From: Prevotella melaninogenica
Lineage (GTDB): Bacteria > Bacteroidota > Bacteroidia > Bacteroidales > Bacteroidaceae
Assembly: GCF_018128065.1 (NCBI RefSeq)
Contig: NZ_CP072360.1
Location: 562,501 to 626,500, forward strand
Direction of reading: 5' to 3'
DNA: 64,000 nucleotides
This document shows, in pieces, positions 9,474-17,907 of the stretch. The position numbers were made by a program, and so were the translations under genes. Positions within the stretch are counted from its first letter, which is position 1; every line of letters begins with the position of its first letter. The notes beneath the pieces were generated by a model that ran no database searches, had not been told where the DNA came from, and saw only the letters and a program-made list of their open reading frames with translations.

Positions 9474-9519
9474 TGCAAACGATTGCATTATAAAATATGT
9501 AGGTACACAATTGTTTGCA
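9474..9519. promoter_or_regulatory. Pair of LacI-type operators before the amylase gene
   Basis: TGCAAACGATTGCA at 9474-9487 is a near-perfect LacI-type palindrome. A weaker copy, CACAATTGTTTGCA, lies at 9506-9519. The centres are 32 bp apart, about three helical turns. The second site lies just upstream of the -7 element at 9542, where a repressor would block polymerase. Confidence 0.75.
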
Positions 9520-9541
9520 GGTCTTGTGTTTGTTTAATTGT

Positions 9542-9549
9542 TATCTTTG
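9542..9549 (+). promoter_or_regulatory. Promoter -7 element of the amylase gene
   Basis: TATCTTTG matches the Bacteroidota -7 consensus exactly and lies 37 bp before the ATG, downstream of the operator pair. Confidence 0.7.
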
Positions 9550-9586
9550 TAATCATAGACAGTAAAAGACTAAAAAAGAAATCTAT

Positions 9587-11686
9587 ATGAAACGTATTTT
9601 GACAAGTTTATGTACACTTTTTGTGTGCTTGAGTACCATGTCACAGGGTTGGCCTGCTGGTTATGGTGGCGTAATGCTACAGAGTTTTTATTGGGATTCG
9701 TTCGATGCTTCCCAGTGGACAGTATTGGAGAAGAAAGCTGATGACTTCTCTGGATACTTCGATCTTGTATGGGTTCCACAGAGTGGTAAGGCTGCTGCAA
9801 CAAAGTCAATGGGCTATGATCCGCTCTATTACTTCAATCAGAACTCTACTTTTGGTACGGAAGCAGAGTTGAGGAGTATGATAACTACCTTTAAAAACAA
9901 GCAGATTGGTACGATTGCCGATGTGGTTATCAATCACCATGGAACGAATAATGGGTGGTTTGGTTTCCCTGCAGAAGTGTACAAGGGAGTGACTTATCAG
10001 AACCTTTCTACGGATGTTTGTGCTGATGATGACGGTGGAGCAGCTGCCACAGAAGCAAGAAGAACAGGCACTCAACTTAGTCAGAACAATGACGATGGAG
10101 AAGGTTGGGGCGGTATGCGTGACCTTGATCATAAGAGTACAAACGTTCAGAACATAGTGAAGGCATACGAAAACTATTTGCTTAACGACCTTGGTTATGC
10201 TGGTTTCCGTTATGATATGGTGAAGGGATTTGCTGCTTCTCATGTTGGTAACTATAATACAGCGGCTAACGTTACTTACTCTGTTGGCGAGTATTGGGAC
10301 GGCAATGCGAATACTGTAAAGGGGTGGATTGATGCTACTGGTAAGAAGAGTGCAGCCTTCGACTTTGCTTTCCGCTATGCTGTTCGTGATGCTATCAATC
10401 AGAATAATTGGAGTGTGCTTAACGAATCGAGAACTACGGGAATCAATGTTGATAATGGTGCTTATAAGCAGTATGCCGTGACCTTCGTTGAAAACCACGA
10501 TGTTCAAGACAGGGGAACGACGAGCGGTTATACCCCAGACCCTATCCGTAAAGATACGTTAGCAGCCAATGCTTATCTCTTGGCAATGCCTGGAACACCT
10601 TGTGTTTTCTATACTCATTACCTCGCTTATCCAAAGGAAATAAAGGCAATGATTGATGCCCGCAAGTTAGCTGGTGTGACGAATACGAGCAGTTATCAGA
10701 ACTATCGCTCTTCTACTGGCTATTATGCGAATGTTGTTACGGGTACAAATGGTAAGTTGTTGGTAGTTGTAGGTACTAATGCCAACCAGTTGGTAGTTCC
10801 TACTTCACGTTATACAAAGCTCTTGAGTGGTTATCACTATGCTTACTATCTTGCTAAAGATGCCGAGACAGTTTGGATTGATAAGGCGAGTGGAGCGTAT
10901 GAAGGTGAGAACTTAAAGGTTAAACTAACAGCCGTGTCTACCAATGCGGAGGCTAAACTTGTTTATACTACAGATGGCAATACGCCAACGGCAAGTAGCA
11001 CGCAGGTGGCTTCTGGAACGGAGATAACGCTTCCTGAGGGCGAAAAAACCTTGAAAGTGGCATTGTTGGCAGGTGGTGTTATGGGTAAGATTATCACTCG
11101 TAGCTATAAGGTTACGGCTCCTGTCCCTTACACGCCAGAGACGATTCGTGTCTATGTGAATACTGATCAGGTGGGTTGGAACTCATACGTGAACTATCAT
11201 TCATGGGGTGGTACGCATACAGCAACGTCATGGCCCGGCGATAAGGTTACTTCAAAGACAACCGCGAATGGTAAGACATGGTTTTATAAGGACTATACGC
11301 TCACAAAAGCTGATGACTATGTAAACTTTGTGTTTAGTATTGGTAGCGTATCAAATGCCAGTGCCAATCAGACTGTGGACATTGAAAGAGTGAAGAAAAC
11401 GTCTTACTTTGAAGTCTCATCAACAAAGGAAAACGGTAAATATACTATCAACAATGTAACGGAAACGGTAACGGGCATTGAGGGAGCTGAGGCTGATGCT
11501 CAGCAGAGTAAATCCGACAAGCATTACTATACGCTCTCTGGTCAGCGACTCACTGGTAAACCTACGCAACGTGGAGTTTATATCCATGCAGGTAAGAAGA
11601 TTGTTGTGAAATGGGTAAAGCAATCAGATAAAAATAAAAAAGTATACGCTCTCATACGTACTCTCTTTTATTTAGATTCGTATTGA
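9587..11686 (+). CDS. Secreted GH13 alpha-amylase with C-terminal sorting-like domain
   Basis: 699 residues with a signal peptide (about 1-19, ...CLSTMSQ). The GH13 barrel shows all key residues: Asp210 in FRYDMVKGF (nucleophile), Glu235 in VGEYWDG (acid/base) and His304-Asp305 in FVENHD (third acid). The middle carries chitobiase-like (YTTDGNTPTASSTQ) and starch-binding-like (VYVNTDQVGWNSYVNYHSW) domains. Near the end YTLSGQRLTGKPTQRGVYIH..GKKIVVK resembles the short C-terminal tail of Prevotella secreted proteins, consistent with type IX secretion. Such tails usually stop at VVK; here 24 more residues follow, perhaps through loss of a stop codon. It breaks starch outside the cell for SusCD uptake. 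Confidence 0.92.
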   Translation: MKRILTSLCTLFVCLSTMSQGWPAGYGGVMLQSFYWDSFDASQWTVLEKKADDFSGYFDLVWVPQSGKAAATKSMGYDPLYYFNQNSTFGTEAELRSMITTFKNKQIGTIADVVINHHGTNNGWFGFPAEVYKGVTYQNLSTDVCADDDGGAAATEARRTGTQLSQNNDDGEGWGGMRDLDHKSTNVQNIVKAYENYLLNDLGYAGFRYDMVKGFAASHVGNYNTAANVTYSVGEYWDGNANTVKGWIDATGKKSAAFDFAFRYAVRDAINQNNWSVLNESRTTGINVDNGAYKQYAVTFVENHDVQDRGTTSGYTPDPIRKDTLAANAYLLAMPGTPCVFYTHYLAYPKEIKAMIDARKLAGVTNTSSYQNYRSSTGYYANVVTGTNGKLLVVVGTNANQLVVPTSRYTKLLSGYHYAYYLAKDAETVWIDKASGAYEGENLKVKLTAVSTNAEAKLVYTTDGNTPTASSTQVASGTEITLPEGEKTLKVALLAGGVMGKIITRSYKVTAPVPYTPETIRVYVNTDQVGWNSYVNYHSWGGTHTATSWPGDKVTSKTTANGKTWFYKDYTLTKADDYVNFVFSIGSVSNASANQTVDIERVKKTSYFEVSSTKENGKYTINNVTETVTGIEGAEADAQQSKSDKHYYTLSGQRLTGKPTQRGVYIHAGKKIVVKWVKQSDKNKKVYALIRTLFYLDSY

Positions 11687-11693
11687 GCTTAAG

Positions 11694-11738
11694 AAAGTAA
11701 GTCTTCTTATTACATTAAGGAGGCTTACTTTTTGTTTT
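11694..11738 (+). terminator. Terminator of the amylase gene
   Basis: AAAGTAAGTCT (11694-11704) pairs with AGGCTTACTTT (11721-11731) with one G-U pair, followed by a T-rich tail (TTGTTTTTA). Confidence 0.8.
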
Positions 11739-11803
11739 TATACCCCTTTCTAACGTCATGTTATGCTTAATTATACGATGAGTTGTGTGGTATTCAGCCC
11801 TCC

Positions 11804-11860
11804 GCACATTATGTGCTCATTGTTAGCACCATTGGTGTTTACCAACAGCACCATTGGTGT
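11804..11860. repeat. 22-bp-period palindrome array, family 2 (copy 1)
   Basis: GCACATTATGTGC, GCACCATTGGTGT and GCACCATTGGTGT are centred at 11810, 11832 and 11854, exactly 22 bp apart. Apart from this and the promoter at 12017-12048, the 11687-12076 gap holds only the amylase terminator. Confidence 0.85.
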
Positions 11861-12016
11861 TAGGCATCATAACAATGGTAAAAGATGGTGGAATAGGGTG
11901 TAGTAAACAAAGCTTTTCGAATGAAATTAGGTAAGAAGATTCGTAATTGATAAGCAACTATTATAGCAAACGGAGTCTTAAAGAATGTAAAACTTGTAAT
12001 ATTTACAAGAAGAAAG

Positions 12017-12048
12017 TTTGTTTCTTTCGGAAATTAGATATATCTTTG
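12017..12048 (+). promoter_or_regulatory. Promoter of the superoxide reductase gene
   Basis: TTTG (12017-12020), a 20-bp spacer and TATCTTTG (12041-12048): a full match to the Bacteroidota promoter layout, 28 bp before the ATG. Confidence 0.8.
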
Positions 12049-12076
12049 CAGACATAACATTAAGAAATAATTTATT

Positions 12077-12445
12077 ATGGCAAAAAGAAACGAGTTATAT
12101 AAGTGTACAGAGTGTGGTCACATCGTTGAAGTATTGGTAGGCGGTGAGTGTGGAGTAGGAAAGATGGAGCACGTAGTTGAAAATACTACTGACGCTGCAA
12201 CAGAGAAGCACGTGCCAGTTGTTGAGAAGATTGAAGGTGGCTACCGTGTAACCGTAGGTGAGGTTGAGCACCCGATGACTGAGGCTCACTCTATCCTTTG
12301 GATTGAGTTGGTAACCAATAACAACGAGGTCCTCCGTAAGTATCTCGATCCGACAGACCATCCGGTAGCTGAGTTCAAGACTGATGCAACTGAGGTTTAT
12401 GCACGTGAGTACTGCAACCTCCATGGTCTTTGGCGTTCAAAATAA
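12077..12445 (+). CDS. dfx: Superoxide reductase (desulfoferrodoxin family)
   Basis: 122 residues, single gene with its own promoter. The catalytic iron site is intact: His45 (KHVPVVE), His65 and His71 (HPMTEAH), Cys113 and His116 (YCNLHGLW). This site reduces superoxide to peroxide, a common oxygen defence of anaerobes. The N-terminal domain, which in two-iron desulfoferrodoxins holds a rubredoxin-type Fe(Cys)4 site, has Cys10 and Cys13 but only one further cysteine (Cys25 in GGECGVGKM) where the family normally has a CC pair. The first iron site may therefore be incomplete or absent. The family is certain; the state of the first site is inference. Confidence 0.93.
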   Translation: MAKRNELYKCTECGHIVEVLVGGECGVGKMEHVVENTTDAATEKHVPVVEKIEGGYRVTVGEVEHPMTEAHSILWIELVTNNNEVLRKYLDPTDHPVAEFKTDATEVYAREYCNLHGLWRSK

Positions 12446-12624
12446 GAACAGAATTTCAAACTGACATATAATAATTATTATGGGTGCATGTGTCTCCTTG
12501 AGCAGGATTCCATGTGCCCTTTTCTGTTTTCATCCTATTTTTTTGATGCTTTTCTCCTTGGCAAAAAATATATCTTTAGCACGCCAGCTGTTTCCCCATC
12601 TTCTCCAATACACCGACATTATCA

Positions 12625-12713
12625 AATTCTTTTCACGATGAAAAATATTTATTTTCATGAAAATAAATATTTCTGTTCATGAAGAAAAATATTTCTTTTC
12701 ATGAAAAGAAATT
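12625..12713. repeat. 22-bp-period palindrome array, family 1 (copy 2)
   Basis: TTCATGAA cores start at 12654, 12676 and 12698, exactly 22 bp apart. A fourth, altered core (TTCACGATGAA) lies near 12632. The block sits in the 716-bp gap after dfx. Elsewhere in that gap (12446-12624 and 12714-12978) I see no convincing gene. Confidence 0.88.
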
Positions 12714-12978
12714 ATAACTTGACATCTATAAGAACTGTTTTGCTGTGTTTTTTCTGTCTTATGAGCTACTCTTTTTACTTTCAATCGTTGTACCTTTGTC
12801 TTACTCCCTACTTTTCTGATCTACCTATTCATGAAGTTTGAGAGCCTGTAGGAAGGATAGATGATGGCGAAAATTCTTTTTATAATAAAGAAAAAGATAA
12901 AAGAGCCGATGAGTTCTCACGACAGTAATGTGTCCTTTCTTTTTTCAGGGGTATTTCATAAAAGGGTATGAAGAAAAG

Positions 12979-13017
12979 GAAAAAAATAAAAGAACCTGGC
13001 GTTTTGCCAGATTCTTT
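12979..13017 (-). terminator. Terminator for the cytolysin-like gene
   Basis: On the minus strand AAAGAATCTGGC and GCCAGGTTCTTT form a stem around a 5-nt loop and are followed by TTTATTTTTTT. It lies about 150 nt beyond the stop of the minus-strand gene at 13162. Confidence 0.75.
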
Positions 13018-13118
13018 TCAAAGAGAAAACAATGAATGAATGTAAAACCTTAGGTGGGAAAATGTATATACATCCATATCCCCGCAGCGGTTTTTATGGT
13101 CTTTCATTCAGTTTGGTT

Positions 13119-13149
13119 ACAGACTGCTGATGTTTTGACAGCAGTCTGT
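13119..13149. other. Perfect 11-bp inverted repeat after the cytolysin-like gene
   Basis: ACAGACTGCTG (13119-13129) and CAGCAGTCTGT (13139-13149) pair perfectly around a 9-nt loop, 12 nt past the stop codon. There is no T-run, so it may protect the 3' end of the mRNA. Confidence 0.6.
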
Positions 13150-13161
13150 ATGGAAGATAGT

Positions 13162-14715
13162 TTACTTGTGAAACTTCAGATTCTCTATTCCGAAGGTCAA
13201 TGTCACTTCTCCTGTCGTGTCACGTAGGTTCAGAGGATTCTTCGCTGTGTCGTAAAGTTTGTTTACGCCTCCTTGTCCCAGTTTCTTTCCTTCTCTCACC
13301 AGGGTCTCGAACAGAGGAACTTCAAAGGTGTATTTTTCCTTGAAACCATCACTCCTTTTTCCTCTTTCAAATACGACAAGGATCTTTTCTCCGCTTTTGT
13401 AGTTCGGGAAATTGTGGCGTATGCGTCTGCTCCAACGGTCGAAGAAGAATTCTGTCCGCTGCTTAGCATCATCACCAAACTGTATGAAGCCTCTTCCTGC
13501 ATCGAGTTTCTGACCTGACAATGATTTCAGTTCGTCCAAAACAATCAGGTCGAAGCTGATATGTGAGAACTCACCTGCATAAGGGTCATTCTTGGTGTAT
13601 TTGGAATAAATTACCGTCTTGAATGTACGGTTGGTTCCGAGTTCCTTCAGCTTGTAGGCAATCGGAGCACCGGGATTTTCAGTACTCAGGCGTGCACCTT
13701 CGCCGATGAACTTCTTAACATCCTCCAGATTGATGGCTGCCAGCGCACCAAGTTTGGCATCACCACCAAGGACACGTCCCTTGATAGTTGACTCTTTCAG
13801 CAGGTCCTGGTATGCAGCCTCTGCATTTGCGCCAATCTTTCCGCCCAGCACAGACGCTTGTAGCTTTGCTTCAGCCTCTTTCTTTGTCATGTTCGTCTCA
13901 ATACCCAAGAGGAGAATTCGTCCGTATTTTACAGAAGAAACAAATAACGGCTTCTCGTTTCCAAACTCTTTCTTGTAATCAAATTCCTTGGAAAAAAGGT
14001 CGGATGGCTTTTTAGGAAGGTCAATGCTAAGCTCATAGAATACCTGCTGCACTTTCACAAGAAAACGGTTCTTTTCCTTGTCAAAGCTGAAGCCTGCACT
14101 TGCCTCCACAGTGTTAGCAGCACCCTTGTAGTTGCCGCCCATTGCCATTTTGAGGTGTGCTTTGTCGTAAACTTCCTCAATTGAATAGGTGAGGTTGGCT
14201 GCAGGAGCATTGAAGCCACGGCTAAGTAACTCGTTGATTCCTTTTCTCACGCCAGAAAGGGTGGGGTTCTCTATCCTGACTGTTGGGTCAGAACTGCCAG
14301 GAAGATCAGTGGAAAGGACCATCGGAGCACGTTCTGCCTCAATAGGGTCGTACTCTCCTTCAATCACACTCTTCGCCCGAAGCAGTGCGCCTGGATAGAA
14401 AACGTTTTTATCATCTGAGAAGAGAAGCTGTTCCTCAAACTCTTTTGCCTGCTCGTAGAATTCCTTTGTAGCTCCTGCTCTTGTACTTGCAAGTGGAGAT
14501 ATGAGAGAGATTGTCTTCGCTTCACTGGCTTTTCTCTCAGAGAAAGGTTCTATCTGCTTTACCGAAGGCATGGAATGAACATACGAATTGATTGCTGTTG
14601 GGAAAGCTCCATTTCCCGTGTTTGTTCCCAAATCTCCATCTTTGTCATTGGTGCATGCGCCCAAGAGGATGGGAAGCATAAGCATTAGTTCTTTTCTTAA
14701 CTTTAATTTTTTCAT
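13162..14715 (-). CDS. Cholesterol-dependent-cytolysin-like lipoprotein
   Basis: 517 residues. A lipoprotein signal ends at Cys21 (PILLGAC) and is followed by an acidic stretch (NDKDGD), which in Bacteroidota favours surface exposure. The core matches thiol-activated cytolysins: VEASAGFSFDKEKNRFLVKVQQVFY, LPKKPSDLF and FVSSVKYGRILLLGIETN near residues 250-270 correspond to NPSDLF and FVSNVAYGR in streptolysin-type toxins. The conserved undecapeptide (ECTGLAWEWWR type) of domain 4 is not seen, so cholesterol binding of the classical kind is doubtful. CDC-like proteins of this sort are known in Bacteroidota, some acting as two-component pores. No partner gene is nearby. Pore formation is inference. 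Confidence 0.85.
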   Translation of the reverse strand: MKKLKLRKELMLMLPILLGACTNDKDGDLGTNTGNGAFPTAINSYVHSMPSVKQIEPFSERKASEAKTISLISPLASTRAGATKEFYEQAKEFEEQLLFSDDKNVFYPGALLRAKSVIEGEYDPIEAERAPMVLSTDLPGSSDPTVRIENPTLSGVRKGINELLSRGFNAPAANLTYSIEEVYDKAHLKMAMGGNYKGAANTVEASAGFSFDKEKNRFLVKVQQVFYELSIDLPKKPSDLFSKEFDYKKEFGNEKPLFVSSVKYGRILLLGIETNMTKKEAEAKLQASVLGGKIGANAEAAYQDLLKESTIKGRVLGGDAKLGALAAINLEDVKKFIGEGARLSTENPGAPIAYKLKELGTNRTFKTVIYSKYTKNDPYAGEFSHISFDLIVLDELKSLSGQKLDAGRGFIQFGDDAKQRTEFFFDRWSRRIRHNFPNYKSGEKILVVFERGKRSDGFKEKYTFEVPLFETLVREGKKLGQGGVNKLYDTAKNPLNLRDTTGEVTLTFGIENLKFHK

Positions 14716-14983
14716 TTTGTTTGTTGATTAGTTGAGAGTTATACTTCTATATTATTAATTGTATGTTTTACGTTATTAAATGCGTTTTTTGAAGAACCTT
14801 GCCTCGAGGTTAGCGTAATTAAATTTCTTTAACATAACTCATTCTGGTACACGTAAGTGATGTTTGTCTTTTTTTGAAGTATTAAAACAAGGTTAAGATG
14901 GACCAAAAGGCTGTGCTATAAGTATGTGAAAGTTGGCTGTTAACAGCTCCTTTATTCCGTTACTTACAGGTAGATGTAAATCC

Positions 14984-15220
14984 TTTTCATGCATATTGAA
15001 ATCAATACATGGTCTTTTGGCTTTGAAAAGACGCCCTGTTAGGGTTCAAAAGATGCTCTTTTGGCGTGTTACTAACGCCCTTTTGAAGTCCGATTAAGCA
15101 CCTTTTCTTGCACGACGTTATAACTGGCTGATTTTCTGTTGGTTGTAAACTTGCTTTTTATAGGTGTCTTTGTCTTTGTTTATAGGCGTTTTGTTTAAAG
15201 ATATGTAAGGTTTTTTGAAG
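14984..15220 (+). repeat. Dispersed ~240-bp element with 22-bp-period core, family 3 (copy A)
   Basis: Aligned by eye with 58323-58563 (same strand) and the reverse complement of 30402-30640. The core contains GC-rich half-palindromes such as GCTCTTTTGGC, GCCCTGTTAGG and GCCCTTTTGAA centred at 15016, 15038, 15060 and 15082 (22 bp apart), then GCACCTTTTCT near 15103. A less structured tail shares pieces such as CTGTTGGTTGTAAAC. It fills most of the 14716-15363 gap; no gene is apparent there. Confidence 0.85.
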
Positions 15221-15363
15221 TCTTATCGGCATCTTGAAATATAAGAAAAACAGATTCCCTGTATCAGAAGCTGAGGATAAAATAAGCAGTTGGGTTTGTT
15301 CTGTGTTGGAGTTTCTTGGGTATGAAAACAAAAAAGGAATTACTTTCGTAATTCCTTTTGATG

Positions 15364-15437
15364 CGCTCCAGGATGGGCTTGAACCAACGACCCCCTGATT
15401 AACAGTCAGGTGCTCTAACCAACTGAGCTACTGAAGC
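15364..15437 (-). tRNA. tRNA-Asn (GTT)
   Basis: The minus strand folds as a 74-nt cloverleaf: acceptor GCTTCAG/CTGGAGC, D-arm TAGCTCAGTTGGTTAGAGC, anticodon stem CCTGA/TCAGG with loop CTGTTAA (anticodon GTT) and T-arm GTTGG-TTCAAGC-CCATC. The T-stem has one T-T mismatch at its second pair. No CCA is encoded. Confidence 0.93.
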
Positions 15438-15632
15438 AGTTGTATTGCTTATTTCTTGTAAGCGGTTGCAAAGGTACTATGTTTCTTTGAACCCACCAAA
15501 TGTTTTTGAAGAAAATTTCAATAAAATCGTGATTTTCTTTATTTTCATGCTTTTGAAGACCTGTTTTCCATTATAATAATGTACTTTTGTCCCGTTATAA
15601 GAACATTAAACAATAAACGGATATAATATATA

Positions 15633-17381
15633 ATGAGAAATTTTTTTTTGGCTTTCGGACTCTGGGCACTTACTTTTAGCGGGTCTGTTATGGCACAAAG
15701 CACTGCTGAAAAGGAACATAACTTTAAGGTAGCAAAGAATCTTGAGACTTTTTCGGCTATTTACAAGTATCTTGATCTGATGTATGTTGATAGCCTCAAC
15801 GCTGATGAAGTTATCGGAACAGGTATCAATTACATGCTTCGTTCGCTCGATCCTTACACGGTTTATTATCCAGAGGAGAAGGTAAAAGACCTCGACATGA
15901 TGATTTCGGGTAAGTATGCAGGTGTTGGTGCATTGATTCGTTATAATTTCTTATTGAAGAATACGGTGATTGATGAGCCATACGAGAATATGCCTGCAGC
16001 GGAAGTTGGCTTGAAGAAGGGTGATGTTATTCTTGCTATTGGTGACTCGTCGATGGTAGGTAAGGATGTTTCGTTTGTCAGCAATCATCTTCGTGGTGAT
16101 GCTGGTACCACCTTTATCTTGACTATTCAGCGCCCATCAACGAATAAGAAGATGAAATTTAAGATTACTCGCCGTGCTATTCAGCTCCCTGCAGTGCCAT
16201 ATTATGGTGTACAGGATGGTGGAGTAGGCTATTTGAATCTCAACTCTTTCACAACAGGATGTGCAAAGGATGTTCGACGTGCATTTCTTGATATGAAGAA
16301 ACAGGGTATTACCTCGCTTGTCTTCGACCTCCGTAACAATGGTGGTGGTAGCTTGCAGGAAGCAGTAAACATCGTAAATATGTTTGTACCGAAAGGTATT
16401 ACGCTCGTGAAGACGGTGGGTAAGATGGAGCGTGCGAACAATGAATATAAGACAACCGTTGAACCAATCGACACCCTCATGCCTATCGTTGTGCTGGTAA
16501 ATGATGAGTCGGCGAGTGCCAGTGAGATTACCAGTGGTAGCTTGCAAGACCTCGATCGTGCTGTCGTTCTCGGTACACGTACTTACGGAAAGGGACTCGT
16601 GCAGGTTTCAATGGATCTTCCATATAATGCAAACTTAAAGCTTACGTCAAGCAAGTATTATATTCCAAGTGGACGTTGTATTCAGGCTATCAACTATAAG
16701 CATGCTAATGGTGGATATACTGAGCATGTACCTGATTCGCTGACACGTGTTTTCCGTACGGCAAACGGTCGTGAAGTGCGCGATGGTGGTGGTATTAAGC
16801 CTGATGTAGAGGTACGTCCTGACTCTCTTCCAAACATTGCTTTCTATCTTGCTTCCTCTGGTCGCGATTCAACGGAGGTGATGTGGAACTGGGAGTTGCA
16901 GTATTTGAAGAAGCATCCATCAATTGGTCCTGCAAAGAGTTTTATTATTTCAGATGCTGATTTTGAAGACTTCAAGCAGGCGGTATTGAAGAGTGGCTTC
17001 AAGTATGACCGCGAAAGTAAGAAATATTTGGAAAACCTTGTGAAGTTAGCTAAGTTTGAAGGCTATTATGACGATGCAAAACCAGAGTTTGAAGCTTTGG
17101 AGAAAAAGCTGAATCATAATCTTGCTAAAGACCTTGATTATAACAAGCAGGCACTGAAGAAATTGCTGACAAGCGATCTCGTTTCTGCTTATTACTATCA
17201 GAAAGGTTCGTTAGAGAATAGTCTGCAGTTTGATAAGCAGTGGAAAAAGGCTGTGGAGATTCTGAAAAACCCTGTAGAGTATAAGAAGCTCCTGCAACCT
17301 GTTGTAAGTCAGACATTAGTTAAGCTTGAGCCTGCTGTCAATGTAGCTGTTGATAACAAGAGAAAAACAAAGGCGAAATAA
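15633..17381 (+). CDS. S41 carboxy-terminal processing protease
   Basis: 582 residues with a signal peptide (about 1-22, ending SVMAQ), so it acts in the periplasm. A PDZ domain (about 95-175, GVGALIRYN..AAEVGLKKGDVILAIGDSSM) precedes the S41 protease core with FDLRNNGGG, the NDESASASEI block and TYGKGLVQ. Ser295 and Lys320 lie 25 residues apart, as in the Prc/CtpA Ser-Lys dyad. An extra C-terminal region of about 200 residues (408-582) is charged and helical. The family trims periplasmic and envelope proteins from their C-termini. A TACTTTTG promoter element lies at 15582-15589, and a strong terminator follows at 17402-17445, so it is a single-gene unit. Confidence 0.92.
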   Translation: MRNFFLAFGLWALTFSGSVMAQSTAEKEHNFKVAKNLETFSAIYKYLDLMYVDSLNADEVIGTGINYMLRSLDPYTVYYPEEKVKDLDMMISGKYAGVGALIRYNFLLKNTVIDEPYENMPAAEVGLKKGDVILAIGDSSMVGKDVSFVSNHLRGDAGTTFILTIQRPSTNKKMKFKITRRAIQLPAVPYYGVQDGGVGYLNLNSFTTGCAKDVRRAFLDMKKQGITSLVFDLRNNGGGSLQEAVNIVNMFVPKGITLVKTVGKMERANNEYKTTVEPIDTLMPIVVLVNDESASASEITSGSLQDLDRAVVLGTRTYGKGLVQVSMDLPYNANLKLTSSKYYIPSGRCIQAINYKHANGGYTEHVPDSLTRVFRTANGREVRDGGGIKPDVEVRPDSLPNIAFYLASSGRDSTEVMWNWELQYLKKHPSIGPAKSFIISDADFEDFKQAVLKSGFKYDRESKKYLENLVKLAKFEGYYDDAKPEFEALEKKLNHNLAKDLDYNKQALKKLLTSDLVSAYYYQKGSLENSLQFDKQWKKAVEILKNPVEYKKLLQPVVSQTLVKLEPAVNVAVDNKRKTKAK

Positions 17382-17401
17382 AGGGAACATTATAGAATGA
17401 T

Positions 17402-17445
17402 TAAGGCTTATAGGTTTGTTTGGAACCTATAAGCCTTATTTTATT
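17402..17445 (+). terminator. Terminator of the S41 protease gene
   Basis: A perfect 15-bp stem (17402-17416 with 17424-17438, arm TAAGGCTTATAGGTT) with a 7-nt loop, followed by TTTTATT. Confidence 0.9.
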
Positions 17446-17519
17446 AATATGGTTTCGGTTTTATGTTAGTGCAGCCTTGTTATCATTTCTCAGTTTTTCT
17501 ATTGTCGTGTTAGTACTCA

Positions 17520-17554
17520 GCACGTGTGGTGCTGTTGGTAAACACCATTGGTGT
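17520..17554. repeat. 22-bp-period palindrome array, family 2 (copy 2)
   Basis: GCACGTGTGGTGC (centre 17526) and ACACCATTGGTGT (centre 17548) are exactly 22 bp apart. Confidence 0.8.
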
Positions 17555-17678
17555 TGAGGGTTAAATACGATACAGTATATAGTTGAATGGAGAGTAATTT
17601 ACTGTGAAAAAAGTGTTGTAAAACCAAAGATAAATGGGATGTATTTAGCTGTTTGAATGTTCAAAGAGTACGATTGTC

Positions 17679-17762
17679 GAATTATTTTCATGAAAAAAAA
17701 TATTTTTGTTCGTGAAGAAAAATATTTCTCTTCGTGAAAATAAATATTTATGTTCTCGAAAG
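17679..17762. repeat. 22-bp-period palindrome array, family 1 (copy 3)
   Basis: Cores TTCATGAA, TTCGTGAA, TTCGTGAA and TTCTCGAA start at 17687, 17709, 17731 and 17753, exactly 22 bp apart. Together with the family 2 pair at 17520-17554 it occupies the 17382-17907 gap, which otherwise shows no gene. Confidence 0.9.
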
Positions 17763-17907
17763 GATTTTGATTTTGGTAAGCTTCTTCGGGCTAATGAAAA
17801 TGGTGTTTTTCTTCTTATAATACGAAAAATAATTACGTGAAGGCTTGGAATTCTCGAATAAAATATGTAAATTCGTAGCATGTTCATATAATAACATCAT
17901 TGTCGTT

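Noticed and set aside
9806..10507. Long minus-strand open frame (233 codons) inside the amylase gene
   Set aside because: It lies antisense to a GH13 domain with all catalytic motifs; its own translation has no recognisable domain.
12488..12682. Open frame of 64 codons in the gap after the superoxide reductase gene
   Set aside because: Part of it is made from the family 1 repeat units, its composition is low-complexity, and no plausible start region or conserved motif is seen.
15364..15437. tRNA-Asn as a degraded tRNA because of its T-stem mismatch
   Set aside because: All other stems pair fully and the conserved loop bases are present, so one mismatch does not argue for a pseudogene.
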